Source: Planctomyces sp. SH-PL62 (lineage in GTDB: Bacteria; Planctomycetota; Planctomycetia; Planctomycetales; Planctomycetaceae). From it: a stretch of DNA of 64,000 nucleotides. Position numbers and translations under genes: made by a program. A model generated the notes under the pieces. That model searched no databases, was not told where the DNA came from, and worked only from the letters and a program-made list of their open reading frames with translations. Numbering within the stretch: position 1 is the stretch's first letter; each line of letters begins with the position of its first letter. This document shows, piece after piece, positions 41,774-51,800 of the stretch. The stretch covers positions 1-64,000 of the forward strand of contig CAMDPX010000002.1 of NCBI GenBank assembly GCA_945905295.1. Reading direction: 5' to 3'.

Positions 41774-42988
41774 ATGATTTTGTTTGTAATCGGGTGTGTG
41801 GTGCCGGCATTTTTGGTGTCGGTGGTGGCGACCGGGGCGATGCGTGTCCTGTCGCCGAAAATCGGGTTGATCGATCATCCGGCGGCTCGGAAAGTTCATA
41901 AGGCTCCGACGTCGTTGGGGGGTGGGATTGGGATTTGGCTGGGGGTCGTCTTGCCGCTGGCGGTCGTGCAGTTGGTGGCGTGGCTGATCACTCACGAACA
42001 TCTGCCGGAGTCTTGGATTCCTGCGGAACTGCGGCCGCATCTGAACGGCGTCATGTATCGGTCGGGCCGGATGTGGGCGGTGTTGGCGGGTGGCACCGTG
42101 TTGTCGATCATGGGGCTGATTGACGATCTGCGCGACTTGCCGTGGCAGCCGCGGTTGGTGATTCAGCTTGGCGTGGCGGCTTTGCTGGTTTGGGCGGGGG
42201 TACGCGGGACGGCGTTTCTGGGTGTGCCGGCGCTGGAGTTTCTCATCAGCGTGCTGTGGCTGGTGGTGCTGATGAACTCGTTTAATTTTCTCGACAACAT
42301 GGATGGTCTGTCGTCGGGCATCGGACTGATCGCATCGGTGATCTTCGCGATCATCATGCTGACCTCTCTGTCAGAACCGCGCTGGTTGGTCGGCGGGGCG
42401 TTGCTGGTTCTGTCGGGTTCGCTGCTGGGATTTCTGTGTCACAACTGGCCGCCGGCGCGAATCTTCATGGGGGATACCGGCAGCTATTTCATTGGCGTGG
42501 TGCTGGCGTCGATGGTGGTGCTGGGGACGTTCTACGAACAAGGGGGAGCGGCACAGCATGGTCCGCATGTGATTCTCGCACCGCTGTGCGTGCTGGCGGT
42601 GCCGTTGTATGACTTTGTTTCGGTGCTGCTGATTCGCCTGATCGAGCGACGCAGTCCGTTCAAGCCGGACAAGAGCCACTTCTCGCATCGGTTGGTGCAG
42701 CTTGGACTGAAGTCGAAGCACGCCGTGCTGACGGTGCATCTGGCAACACTGACGACCGGCCTCGGCGCGTTGCTGCTCTATCGAGTACCAGATTGGTCCG
42801 GAGCCTGGCTGGTGGTCGCGCTGGTGATCTGCGTGTTGGCGATCATCGCCATTTTGGAAACCATCGGACGCGGAGGGGGCGAGAAGGCGAGCGGGGTGGC
42901 GTTAGCCCCCCGGTCCAGCGACGAATACACCGGGGGGCTGACGCCGCCCCGCTCGCCAGAACGTCTGACGGATGAGGGTGCGAGGTAA
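41774..42988 (+). CDS. Undecaprenyl-phosphate sugar-1-phosphate transferase (WecA/MraY family)
   Basis: A 404-residue polytopic enzyme that starts lipid-linked glycan synthesis by moving a sugar-1-phosphate (often GlcNAc-1-P) from UDP-sugar to undecaprenyl phosphate. Motifs are DHPAARKVHKAPTSLGGGIG, GLIDDLRDLPWQPRLVIQLG (DD), MNSFNFLDNMDGLSSGIGLI, ARIFMGDTGSYFIG and the cytoplasmic FKPDKSHFSHRLVQLGL. GTG 41678 would add 32 residues; ATG 41774 has GAGG upstream. Residues ~371-395 and the last few are encoded by an inverted repeat, so the C-terminus is repeat-derived. It lies directly upstream of an O-antigen-ligase-like gene. Confidence 0.93.
   Translation: MILFVIGCVVPAFLVSVVATGAMRVLSPKIGLIDHPAARKVHKAPTSLGGGIGIWLGVVLPLAVVQLVAWLITHEHLPESWIPAELRPHLNGVMYRSGRMWAVLAGGTVLSIMGLIDDLRDLPWQPRLVIQLGVAALLVWAGVRGTAFLGVPALEFLISVLWLVVLMNSFNFLDNMDGLSSGIGLIASVIFAIIMLTSLSEPRWLVGGALLVLSGSLLGFLCHNWPPARIFMGDTGSYFIGVVLASMVVLGTFYEQGGAAQHGPHVILAPLCVLAVPLYDFVSVLLIRLIERRSPFKPDKSHFSHRLVQLGLKSKHAVLTVHLATLTTGLGALLLYRVPDWSGAWLVVALVICVLAIIAILETIGRGGGEKASGVALAPRSSDEYTGGLTPPRSPERLTDEGAR
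42886..42957. repeat. Inverted repeat, GGCGAGCGGGG family (copy 3, in CDS)
   Basis: 29-nt arms at 42886-42914 and 42929-42957. The left arm has two changes from copy 2 (GGTGGCGTTAG); the right arm is the exact inverse of the family sequence. It lies in frame at the 3' end of the WecA-like gene. Confidence 0.95.
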
Positions 42989-42993
42989 CAGCA

Positions 42994-45393
42994 ATGCCGC
43001 GTAAACAACAATCCGCTCGACCTCTGTCTGTCTCCCCCTCTCCCCCTCTCCCTCTCTCCCCCTCTCCCCCTCATCAGGGAATGCTGGCATGGCTCGCCGC
43101 GCTGCTCGCCGCTCGCTGGCTGATCCCGACCGAGGGAGCAGTCGAGGGGCTGACGTTGTGGTTGGTGCAATTGGTTCTGCTGACGGCGGTGGCTCGGATG
43201 GTTTGGGCCTGGCGATTTGACGAGCGGCCGTTTCGGTTCGATGCGATGGATGGCGCGATCGCGTTGTTGATTGTGGCTCAAGTGGTCTCCGCGCTGGCGG
43301 TGGTGTGGGGGGGTGGCAACTCGCGTGCGGCGATCAATCTCGCGTGGGAATGGGTTGGCTCCGGCGTGTTGATTTGGTTGTTGCGTCAAGAATTGAGAGC
43401 GACTCGCGCGGTACTGCCACTCTGTCTGGGTTTGTCGCTGACGGCGGGTGTGCTGGCGGGATATGGGTTGTGGCAGCATTACGTCTGGTACGACGAGATG
43501 AGCCGCGATTACGACCGGCTCACGACGGAGCATGATCGGCTGAGTCAGTCTCCGTCCGATGGACGACGCTTGCAGTCTTTGCGAGCCGAGATGTCTCGGC
43601 AGGGGATTCCCGTCGAACCGGCCGCTCGGCAGTCGCTGGAGCAACGGTTGAAAGCGAGTCGTGAACCGTTCGGACTGTTCGCACTGGCGAACACGTTCGC
43701 GGGATTGTTGGGGGTGATGTTGCTGATCGTCGCCGGGACAATCCCGGCCGGCACGAAACCTTGGGATTGGATCGCGGCTGCGCTCGTGGCGCTCGTCATC
43801 GGCTATTGCCTGGTGCTGACGAAGAGCCGCACGGCTTGGGTTGGATTGCTCGCGGGGATCGGTTGGTGGGTGTTCCGAGTCGTGGCCGCTCGCTGGCGAC
43901 GTGGCGACTCACCGACGCAGCAGCGATCAGCGTTCGTCCGATGGATCGCCGGTGGCGCGGTCGTCGTGGGAATCGCGGTAACGATTGCGGTCGTCAGCGG
44001 AGGCTTGGACAAGGCGGTGTTGTCGGAGGCTCCGAAGTCGGTGCGATATCGGCTGGAGTATTGGCAAGGAGCATGGGCCACCATCCGTGAGCACATCTGG
44101 TTTGGCACGGGGCCAGGCAACTTTCGGGATTACTACACGGCTCACAAACTGCCGGAGTCGAGCGAGGAGATTGCCGATCCGCACAATTTGATTTTCGACG
44201 TGTGGGCCAACGCGGGAACGTTCGGGTTGATCGGCTTGCTGGCGTGTCTTGGGCTGATGCTGCGCGAAGTTTTCAAACGGCGCGACGGGGTCGGGAGTCT
44301 TTTTCAGAGCGGCGGAACCTCTCACGACCAGCCACGGGGGATCGACTGCCGCTCTGAAAAAGACTCCCGACCCCTTTTGTCGGCCGGCGCGTGGGGCGTC
44401 GGCTTGGCGTTTCCGCTGAGCGCGGTCGGCATGGAGTTGATGGGGCACGGGACTGATGAGCGGTTGTGGTGGCTCGGTGGGATTTGGTGGGTGTTGTGGC
44501 TGGTCGGCGTCTTGGTTGCGAAGCGATCAGCGTCCAAGCAATTCTCGGAATCTGGTTGCTCCCGAACGGTCGCAGTCCGCTGGTCTCTGGAGGGGGCGAA
44601 CGTCGTGTTGCTGGTGCATTTGTTGGGAGCGGGCGGGATCGCGATGCCGGCGATCACGCAGTTGTTGTGGCTGGTGTGGGCGCTGCGAGTCGCGTGTGCG
44701 GAGTCGTCGGCGATCGCGCGAGATGAAAAATCGCCCAGCGAGTCGGCGAGCAGAGGCGTAAAGGCCGGACGTCTTCCGGTGGGAGTGTCCGCGTTGGCCG
44801 CCGGAGGACTGTTTGTTTTGTGTTGGTGGACGGCGACCATGCCGGAGTTATTGGGCCGCACGTCACTGCAAATAGGGGATGCCGAGTGGGGACGCGGTCA
44901 ATTCGCAGCAGCGAGCAAACGATATCTCGATGCGAGCGGTGCCGATCCGTATGCGATCGAGCCGCTCGAACGATTGGCCGAAGCCGCATTTCAACGCTGG
45001 CAAGCCACGCATGCCGAGCACGATTTCGAGGAGTCGGTGCAACGCCGGCAAGTGGTCATCACCCGGTTGCCGTTCGCCTCACGGTCGTTTCGACGATTGG
45101 GGCAAGTCTGGATGGCTCGATTCGAACACTCACGCGAAGTGCCAGACGCGACGCACGCCGTCGAGGCGTACTCGGCCGCGGTCGAGCGTTATCCCCATCA
45201 TGCGGAACTGCTCTCGGAGTCGGCGACCGCCAGCGAGCAGGCGGGATTGATCGAGCACGCTCGCGAAACGGCGCGGCGAGCGATTCGGCAAGACGATCTC
45301 AATCGGCGCGCGGGGCACTCGGACAAGTTCCTCGACGACAAGACGCGGCGGCGAATGGAACGTCTCGCGGCCGAACCGTCGGAACCGAATTGA
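42994..45393 (+). CDS. O-antigen ligase-like membrane protein with C-terminal TPR-like region
   Basis: A 799-residue protein with about 12-14 spans. The Wzy/WaaL-type periplasmic region is LEYWQGAWATIREHIWFGTG, then PGNFRDYYTAHKLPESSEEI, ADPHNLIFDVWANAG, typical of O-antigen ligases and polymerases. The last ~180 residues are soluble and TPR-like (RGQFAAASKRYLDASGADPY). The N-terminal stretch SVSPSPPLPLSPSPPHQG comes from a CTCCCC microsatellite. Residues ~431-460, between two membrane regions, are encoded by an inverted repeat. With the WecA-like gene it forms an envelope-polysaccharide unit; ligase versus polymerase activity is undecided. Confidence 0.88.
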   Translation: MPRKQQSARPLSVSPSPPLPLSPSPPHQGMLAWLAALLAARWLIPTEGAVEGLTLWLVQLVLLTAVARMVWAWRFDERPFRFDAMDGAIALLIVAQVVSALAVVWGGGNSRAAINLAWEWVGSGVLIWLLRQELRATRAVLPLCLGLSLTAGVLAGYGLWQHYVWYDEMSRDYDRLTTEHDRLSQSPSDGRRLQSLRAEMSRQGIPVEPAARQSLEQRLKASREPFGLFALANTFAGLLGVMLLIVAGTIPAGTKPWDWIAAALVALVIGYCLVLTKSRTAWVGLLAGIGWWVFRVVAARWRRGDSPTQQRSAFVRWIAGGAVVVGIAVTIAVVSGGLDKAVLSEAPKSVRYRLEYWQGAWATIREHIWFGTGPGNFRDYYTAHKLPESSEEIADPHNLIFDVWANAGTFGLIGLLACLGLMLREVFKRRDGVGSLFQSGGTSHDQPRGIDCRSEKDSRPLLSAGAWGVGLAFPLSAVGMELMGHGTDERLWWLGGIWWVLWLVGVLVAKRSASKQFSESGCSRTVAVRWSLEGANVVLLVHLLGAGGIAMPAITQLLWLVWALRVACAESSAIARDEKSPSESASRGVKAGRLPVGVSALAAGGLFVLCWWTATMPELLGRTSLQIGDAEWGRGQFAAASKRYLDASGADPYAIEPLERLAEAAFQRWQATHAEHDFEESVQRRQVVITRLPFASRSFRRLGQVWMARFEHSREVPDATHAVEAYSAAVERYPHHAELLSESATASEQAGLIEHARETARRAIRQDDLNRRAGHSDKFLDDKTRRRMERLAAEPSEPN
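43024..43076. repeat. CTCTCCCC-type simple repeat in the 5' end of the ligase gene
   Basis: Pyrimidine-only run built of CTCCCC and TCTCCC units, in frame, encoding a Ser/Pro stretch before the first membrane span. Such tracts can change length by slippage. Confidence 0.85.
44287..44374. repeat. Inverted repeat, GGGGTCGGG family (copy 2, in CDS)
   Basis: Perfect 27-nt arms at 44287-44313 and 44348-44374. The first 20 bases of the arm equal those of the element at 4396. It is in frame within the O-antigen-ligase-like gene. Confidence 0.95.
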
Positions 45394-45682
45394 CCGGTTT
45401 TGGCGCGGCCATCACAATGCCGCGCCGGTGGATTGGCCGTTAGTTTGATTTTGTTTTTTCTCAGTGAGTTGTACCGAACGCGGGGGACATTGGCACAAAC
45501 CCCACCGAGCTTACCTCGGTGGTTTTTGGGCTTTTGCACTACGTTTTTCAGACACGTAGTGCAAAGGCCCGTTTCCACCGAGGCAAGCTCGGTGGGGTTT
45601 GTGCCATCCGCACCCTTGCGAGGAATATGAAATTTGTGGCAGGTTGGGTAGGTTGAAAACTGCCGCACCCAATGGAGGCTTC
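45394..45682. other. Intergenic between the ligase and DUF1573 genes
   Basis: About 290 bases, mostly occupied by the large inverted repeat at 45492-45605. The remaining ~75 bases before the DUF1573 gene carry its ribosome site (TGGAGG) and presumably a promoter. No gene. Confidence 0.6.
45492..45605. repeat. Long inverted repeat, CCACCGAGCTTGCCTCGGTGG family (copy 1)
   Basis: Arms of about 52 nt (45492-45544 and 45554-45605) with few mismatches, the longest in the window. The outer part GGCACAAACCCCACCGAGCT is followed by an inner GGGCTTTTGCACTACGT. The CCACCGAG/CTCGGTGG unit is itself a hairpin. A relative lies at 63008-63121. Confidence 0.96.
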
Positions 45683-47017
45683 ATGAATATCCGAGCGGTC
45701 GCGATTGTGGTGTTCCTCTTGCTGACAAGCGGCGGCTTGGCGGTGCATTTCCGCCAACAGGCCGTGTCCGAGCACGACCCGGATCATAAACCGGTCGACG
45801 TCAGCGAGATTCCGGTGCCGCCGAAATCCGGGCCGTACGGCAAGTTTGTTGTCGTCGGAGAACCCGTGCATAACTTCGGCGTGATGGAGCACATGCAGGA
45901 GGGACAACATGAATTCAAGATTCGTAACGACGGGCAAGCGCCCATCAAGATGGTGGCTCTCAAAAGAGACCAGACCTGCCAATGCACGCTCGGCAGCTTA
46001 GGACAGGACGGTCTGAAGCCCGGCGAAGAAACCATCGTCAAGCTGAGCTGGACCATCAAGAATCCGGCTGCGGTGTTTGAGCATTCGGCCAAGATTCGCA
46101 CGGACGATCCTGAGAACCTCGTGACGACCTTCCGTGTCCGTGGCTTGGTTGGCAAACGGCTGATGATCAAGCCATCGCAGGAAGTCAATTTGGGCGCGCT
46201 CTCTGAAAAACAACCGACCGAACGGACGATGCACCTGTTTTCTCAGATCGTCGATGCGTTCGAGATCACCAAGTTCGAGCCCAGCAATCCACTCATCGTT
46301 GTCACCTCCACTCCGTTGAACGCCGAACAATTAAAGCTCGTCACGTATGATCCGGCCGCCGAAGAGTCCCGCGCGATGATGGCAAAAATGACGGCGAAAA
46401 CTCCAACAAACCCGGCCGCACCGGGACCGCCTGGCTCCACCGAGGCCGCACACGAACATCTCGTCGATGACCTCGCCGGTAAAACGCCGGATGCCAAGTG
46501 TGGCTATGAATTGAAAGTCACCTTTCAACCCGGCTTTTCCATCGGCAAGGTGCGCGAGGTCTTGCATATTCACACCAACGTCCCCACGAGCCCGCAAGCC
46601 GATGCACCCGTCGCTCCGCCATTCAGCGTGACATTCACGGGAACTCGTTCGGGGCCGGTCCAAATCCTCGGCACACCCGGCATCAGTTGGTCGCCGGAAG
46701 ACAGCATCTTGCGGATGGGGCGTTTCCCGGCCAAAGAGGGAAAGAAGGCCAAGCTAGTCGTGTTCGTGAAGAAGATGGAACAGGAATTGGAAATCACGGA
46801 AGCCAAGTTGGATCCCCCAAAGTTGAAATACGAATTCCGCAAAGATGAAAAGTTCAACGCCCCCGGCCGCAATAAATACGAGATCATCGTCGAGGTTCCC
46901 GCCGACGGAGTTCCGCTGAGCCTGGGAGGTGGCGAGCGAGCCGGCTCGGTCGTCCTGCAGACCAACCACCCGGAAGCCAAGACCATCAAATTCGACCTCG
47001 AGTTCACCTCGTTCTGA
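45683..47017 (+). CDS. DUF1573 membrane-anchored/exported protein
   Basis: A 444-residue protein. ATG 45683 has TGGAGG 5 bases upstream and gives MNIRAVAIVVFLLLTSGGLA, an N-terminal anchor or signal. The DUF1573 domain (~55-165) is FVVVGEPVHNFGVMEHMQEG, HEFKIRNDGQAPIKM, DQTCQCTLG, LKPGEETIVKLSWTIKNPAA, an Ig-like (ASPM/MSP/hydin-type) fold. A second beta-rich domain follows (~280-444, ISWSPEDSILRMGRFPAKEG). It lies 17 bases before a cytochrome-type gene, and the two are probably an operon on the periplasmic side. Confidence 0.88.
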   Translation: MNIRAVAIVVFLLLTSGGLAVHFRQQAVSEHDPDHKPVDVSEIPVPPKSGPYGKFVVVGEPVHNFGVMEHMQEGQHEFKIRNDGQAPIKMVALKRDQTCQCTLGSLGQDGLKPGEETIVKLSWTIKNPAAVFEHSAKIRTDDPENLVTTFRVRGLVGKRLMIKPSQEVNLGALSEKQPTERTMHLFSQIVDAFEITKFEPSNPLIVVTSTPLNAEQLKLVTYDPAAEESRAMMAKMTAKTPTNPAAPGPPGSTEAAHEHLVDDLAGKTPDAKCGYELKVTFQPGFSIGKVREVLHIHTNVPTSPQADAPVAPPFSVTFTGTRSGPVQILGTPGISWSPEDSILRMGRFPAKEGKKAKLVVFVKKMEQELEITEAKLDPPKLKYEFRKDEKFNAPGRNKYEIIVEVPADGVPLSLGGGERAGSVVLQTNHPEAKTIKFDLEFTSF

Positions 47018-47034
47018 AGACAAGGAATGTTCGC

Positions 47035-48708
47035 ATGAGCCGCCTTCGACACGGACTGGTCGCAAGCTTGCTAAGCCTCTCGCTCGGCAGCTTGAGCGGC
47101 TGCAACGAAGCTCCCGTTTCAGATCCATCATCCAAGTCAGACACGCCGCTTCTCTTATCGTCCGAACAGAATTCGGTCACGGCCGAAAAGTCGGGCGGTC
47201 TCAAGCTCGACTCCGCCAGCACGGCTGACACGGTGGCAGACAAGGCTTCGTCGAATGACGTCGTGCTGACCTCGAACGATCAACCGAAGTCCGACGCCAA
47301 GAAGCCACTCGTCGCCGACAAGCCACTGTTCGACGGTTGGGGCAAACCAGCTCTCGCGTTGGTGCTCTCGGGCGAACAACACGGCTACTTCGAACCGTGC
47401 GGCTGTGCCGAGAACCAATCGGGGGGCGTGTCGCGGCGGCATGACCTCATCAAAAAGATCCAAGCCAAGGGCTGGCCGCTGACCAGCTTCGATCTCGGCG
47501 GCACCGTCAATCGCAATCGTCCGCAGACGAAGCTGAAGTTCCAGACGTTCCTCGCGGCGATGAAAGACATGCGCTACAGCGTGCTCAACCTCGGCCCCGA
47601 AGAATTGAAACTCGGTGCGGCCGACTTGCTGGCCTACCACAACCCGGACCCGAAAGACCCCAGCAGTCTGGCGTTCGTCTCCGCCAACGTGACGTTGTTT
47701 GGTTCACCGGATCTCGGCACGCCGGTCCGTTCCAAAGTGCTGACGCTCGGCAAGCACAAGGTCGGCGTGACGTCGGTGCTCGGCGTGAGCTTCCGCAACG
47801 AGATCGCTCCGCCCGGTGCCAACGTCGATATCGTCATCGACGATCCCGCCATCGCGCTGCCCCCCGTGCTCAAAGAGATGCAAACTCAGCAACCCGACTT
47901 GCTGGTGCTGCTGTCTCACGGCACGCTCGCCGAAGGCAAAGCCCTCGCAACCAAGTTTCCGCAGTTCGCAGTGGTACTCACTTCTGGCGGTGCCGAAGAC
48001 CCTGAGTTCGATAACCCACAGAAGGTCGGTCAATCACTGGTCGTCCAAGTCGGACACAAAGGGAAATACACCGGAGTTGTCGGGTTCTTCCCGGAGGACT
48101 CGCAAAACCGCCTTCGCTTTGAACTCATCAAACTGACTCAAGACCGCTTCCAAGACTCGGACAAGATGGTCGAGCATATGAAGTTCTACCAAGAACTGCT
48201 GATGACCTCGCAACTCGCTGAGACCGAACCGCCGATCAAAACGTCCAACGGGGCGAAGTTCGTCGGCTCAAAAACCTGCGGTGAGTGCCATACCAAAGCG
48301 TTCGCCGTTTGGGAGAAGTCTGGCCACGCACACGCTTACGACAGTCTCATCAAGGGTCGGCCGGAGAAGGCCGCCACTTGGGTCTCGCGCATCCACGACC
48401 CCGAATGCCTCGCCTGCCACGTCACCGGCTGGCACGCTCAAGACGTCTTGCGCTACGTCAGTGGCTTCGAGAGCAAACCAAAGACGCCGCTCTTGCTCGA
48501 CAACGGCTGCGAAAACTGCCACGGCCCCGGCAGCAAACACATCGCACTGATCAACGACGGCAAAAAGGCAGAAGCGAAAAAAGAGATCCGCATCACGCTC
48601 GCCGAGTCCAAGAAGACGCAGTGCTACACCTGTCACGACGGCGACAACAGCCCCAAGTTCAAAGCCGATGCGTACTGGGAGAAGATCAAGCACTCCGGTT
48701 TGGATTAA
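47035..48708 (+). CDS. Lipoprotein: metallophosphatase-like domain fused to tetraheme cytochrome c domain
   Basis: A 557-residue protein. The lipoprotein signal VASLLSLSLGSLSGCNEAPV has its Cys near residue 23. Residues ~100-370 resemble the 5'-nucleotidase/metallophosphatase fold seen in cytochrome-associated proteins (SGEQHGYFEPCGCAENQSGG, TSFDLGGTV, LNLGPEEL, LLVLLSHGTLAEG). The C-terminal ~145 residues have four haem motifs: CGECH (415), CLACH (458), CENCH (492) and CYTCH (530), with extra His residues as axial ligands, as in the cytochrome c554 family. It is probably an extracytoplasmic electron carrier paired with the DUF1573 protein. Function unknown. Confidence 0.88.
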   Translation: MSRLRHGLVASLLSLSLGSLSGCNEAPVSDPSSKSDTPLLLSSEQNSVTAEKSGGLKLDSASTADTVADKASSNDVVLTSNDQPKSDAKKPLVADKPLFDGWGKPALALVLSGEQHGYFEPCGCAENQSGGVSRRHDLIKKIQAKGWPLTSFDLGGTVNRNRPQTKLKFQTFLAAMKDMRYSVLNLGPEELKLGAADLLAYHNPDPKDPSSLAFVSANVTLFGSPDLGTPVRSKVLTLGKHKVGVTSVLGVSFRNEIAPPGANVDIVIDDPAIALPPVLKEMQTQQPDLLVLLSHGTLAEGKALATKFPQFAVVLTSGGAEDPEFDNPQKVGQSLVVQVGHKGKYTGVVGFFPEDSQNRLRFELIKLTQDRFQDSDKMVEHMKFYQELLMTSQLAETEPPIKTSNGAKFVGSKTCGECHTKAFAVWEKSGHAHAYDSLIKGRPEKAATWVSRIHDPECLACHVTGWHAQDVLRYVSGFESKPKTPLLLDNGCENCHGPGSKHIALINDGKKAEAKKEIRITLAESKKTQCYTCHDGDNSPKFKADAYWEKIKHSGLD

Positions 48709-48829
48709 CCACTGACTTCCGCCGCCCCCAGTCATTTCTCTGGCCCCATTCCTTTGCCAGACTCTCTGCTTGACGGCGTCTGAATTGCGACCGCGCGCGA
48801 CGTCCCATAACGTACCGCCCCGCGCCTTC

Positions 48830-48853
48830 GTGGGGCACGTTTCCAACGTGCCC
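48830..48853. repeat. Single palindrome arm GGGCACGTT-TCC-AACGTGCCC
   Basis: Identical to one arm of the element inside the fadJ-like gene (5680-5704). No inverted partner is found nearby. It lies between the cytochrome and pyruvate carboxylase genes. Confidence 0.92.
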
Positions 48854-48899
48854 ATCCGCTTCCCAGTCAGCCAAAAGCTGGCTTCCCCGTCAGGTTGAC

Positions 48900-51800
48900 A
48901 TGAGCAAAATCGAAAAACTGTTGGTGGCGAATCGCTCCGAAATCGCGATTCGCGTCTTCCGCTCGGCCTACGAGTTGGGCATTCGCACCGTCGCGATCTA
49001 CACGCACGAAGACCGCTTCGCCCTGCATCGCTTCAAGGCGGACGAGGCGTATCAGATCGGCAAAAAAGGGGAGCCGATCAAGTCGTATCTCGACATCGAC
49101 GCGATCATCGACATCTGCCGTCAACGCGGCATCGACGCGATTCATCCCGGCTACGGCTTCCTGTCCGAGAACCCGAAACTCGCTCAGGCGTGCGCGGACA
49201 ACGGCATCACGTTCGTCGGGCCCAGCGTCGAGGCGCTGCACAAGCTCGGCGACAAGACAATCGCGCGCGAGATCGCCCAGGCGGCCGGCGTGCCGGTCCT
49301 CAGCGGCAGTCTGCGAGCGATCGTGGACGCTGATGAAGGACTCACGCTCGCCAAGTCGCTCGGCTTCCCAGTGATTCTGAAGGCCGCTCACGGCGGCGGC
49401 GGACGCGGGATGCGTGTCGTTCGCGACGAGGCCGACTTCGTCGCGCAGTACGAACAAGCCAAGCGTGAATCGCTTTCGGCGTTCGGCAGCCCGGACATCT
49501 TCATCGAAAAATTCATTCAGCGAGCACGGCACATCGAAGTGCAATTGCTCGGCGACCAGCACGGCCACCTCGTGCATTTGTTTGAGCGTGACTGCTCGGT
49601 CCAGCGACGGCATCAGAAAGTCGTCGAGATCGCGCCCGCTCCGAATCTCGATCCGAAAGTCCGCGAGGCACTGTGCGACGCGGCGATCAAGATCGGCAAG
49701 CAAGTCGGTTACTACGCAGCCGGCACCGTCGAGTTCCTCGTCGATGCCGACACGAACCAATTCTTTTTCATCGAGGTCAATCCGCGCATCCAGGTCGAGC
49801 ACACCGTCACCGAAGAAGTCACCGGCCTCGATGTCGTGAAGTCGCAGATTCTGATCGCGCAAGGCGAGCCGCTCTCCAACGAGTTAATCGGTATCAACTC
49901 GCAAGCCGACGTGCGAACGACCGGCTTCGCCGTGCAGTGCCGAGTCACGACCGAAGACCCAGCCAACAATTTTCTGCCCGATTATGGTCGCGTCGCGCAC
50001 TATCGCTCGGCGGGTGGCATGGGCATTCGCCTGGATGCCGGCTCGGCCTTTAGCGGCGCGGTCGTCAATCCGTTTTATGACTCGCTGCTGGTCAAGGTGA
50101 CGGCCCGCGGCCGACGGTTCGTGGATGCGCTCAAGCGGCTGGATCGCTGCCTCGCCGAATTCCGCGTGCGCGGCGTCAAAACAAACATCCCGTTCCTTGT
50201 GAAACTGCTGCGGCATCCAACGTTTCAAGACGGTCTCTGTACGACAAGGTTCATCGATCAAACGCCGGAACTGTTCCAGTTTCCGAAGCGGCACGACCGA
50301 GCAACCAAGCTGCTGACGTATCTCGGCGAGATCATCGTTAACGGCAACACGCTTTTCGGCGATCAGCGCCCACAACCCGCACGGCGCGAACCGGCACCGG
50401 TGCCGGACGTCAGTCATCTGAATGCGATCCCGCTTGGGACACGCGACCGCTTGCACGACCTCGGCCCGACGAAGTTTGCCGGTTGGGTCCGTGAGCAGAA
50501 GTCGTTGCTGATGACCGACACGACGTTCCGCGACGCGCATCAATCGCTGCTGGCGACACGACTCCGCACGAAGGATTTTCTGGAGATCGCCGAAGCGTAT
50601 TCGAGACTCTGTCCACAACTCTTCTCGCTGGAGATGTGGGGCGGAGCGACCTTCGACACCTCCATGCGGTTCCTCAAAGAGTGCCCGTGGCAGCGGCTGG
50701 CCGACATGCGCGAGCGGATTCCCAACATCCTCTTCCAGATGCTGCTGCGAGCCTCGAACGCCGTCGGTTACACGAACTACCCGGACAACGTCGTCCGCGA
50801 GTTCGTCCACGAATCGGCGGAATGCGGCATGGACGTGTTCCGTATTTTCGATTCGCTCAACTGCATCCCGAACATGAAGGTCGCGATGGACGCGGTGCTC
50901 TCGGCGACGCCGTCCCACGGAGTCCGGCCGATCTGCGAGGCGGCGATCTGTTACTCCGGAGACATCACGAATCCGGGTCGCACGAAGTACTCGCTGAAGT
51001 ATTACCTCGACATGGCCAAGCTGCTCGAAAAGATGGGCGCGCACATTCTGTGCATCAAAGACATGGCCGGCCTGTGTAAGCCGCGAGCGGCTCGCGAATT
51101 GGTCCGCGCGTTGAAGCAAGAGATCGGCATCCCGATCCACTTCCACACGCACGACACCGGAGGCATCCAGTCGGCGTCGATCCTGATGGCCGCCGAGGAA
51201 GAACTCGACATCGCCGACGCCGCGATGGCCCCCATGAGCGGCGGCACATCACAGCCGAATCTCAATTCGCTCAGCGAAAGTCTGCGGTTCTCGCCGCGCG
51301 AGACGGGCCTGAACTCGCAGCATCTCGACGACATCGCCCTGTATTGGAAAGCGGTGCGCCAATTCTATTCGCCGTTTGAAAGCGAACAGCAGCCGGCCAC
51401 GACCGATCTGTACTCACACGAGATGCCCGGCGGGCAGTACACGAATCTGTATCAGCAGGCGAAGTCACTGGGCCTCGCCGGCCAATGGACGGAGATCTGC
51501 AAAGCGTACGCGCAAGTCAACCTGATGGTCGGCGACATCGTGAAGGTCACGCCCAGCTCGAAGGCCGTCGGTGACATGGCTCTGTTCATGGTCGCCAATA
51601 AGCTCACCCCTGAAGCAATCCTCGACGGCGGCCGAGAACTCGCCTTCCCGGAATCGATCATCGAATTGCTAAGCGGCGCGATGGGCTTCCCCGAAGGAGG
51701 CTTCCCCGAACGCATCCAGCAAATCATTCTCCGCGACCGCAAACCGTTCACGACTCGCCCCGGCGAAACGCTGCCGGCGGCCGACTTCGACAAAGTCGGC

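Noticed and set aside
49884-51152. 422-codon minus-strand open frame
   Set aside because: Opposite strand of pyruvate carboxylase; His/Arg-rich translation without motifs.
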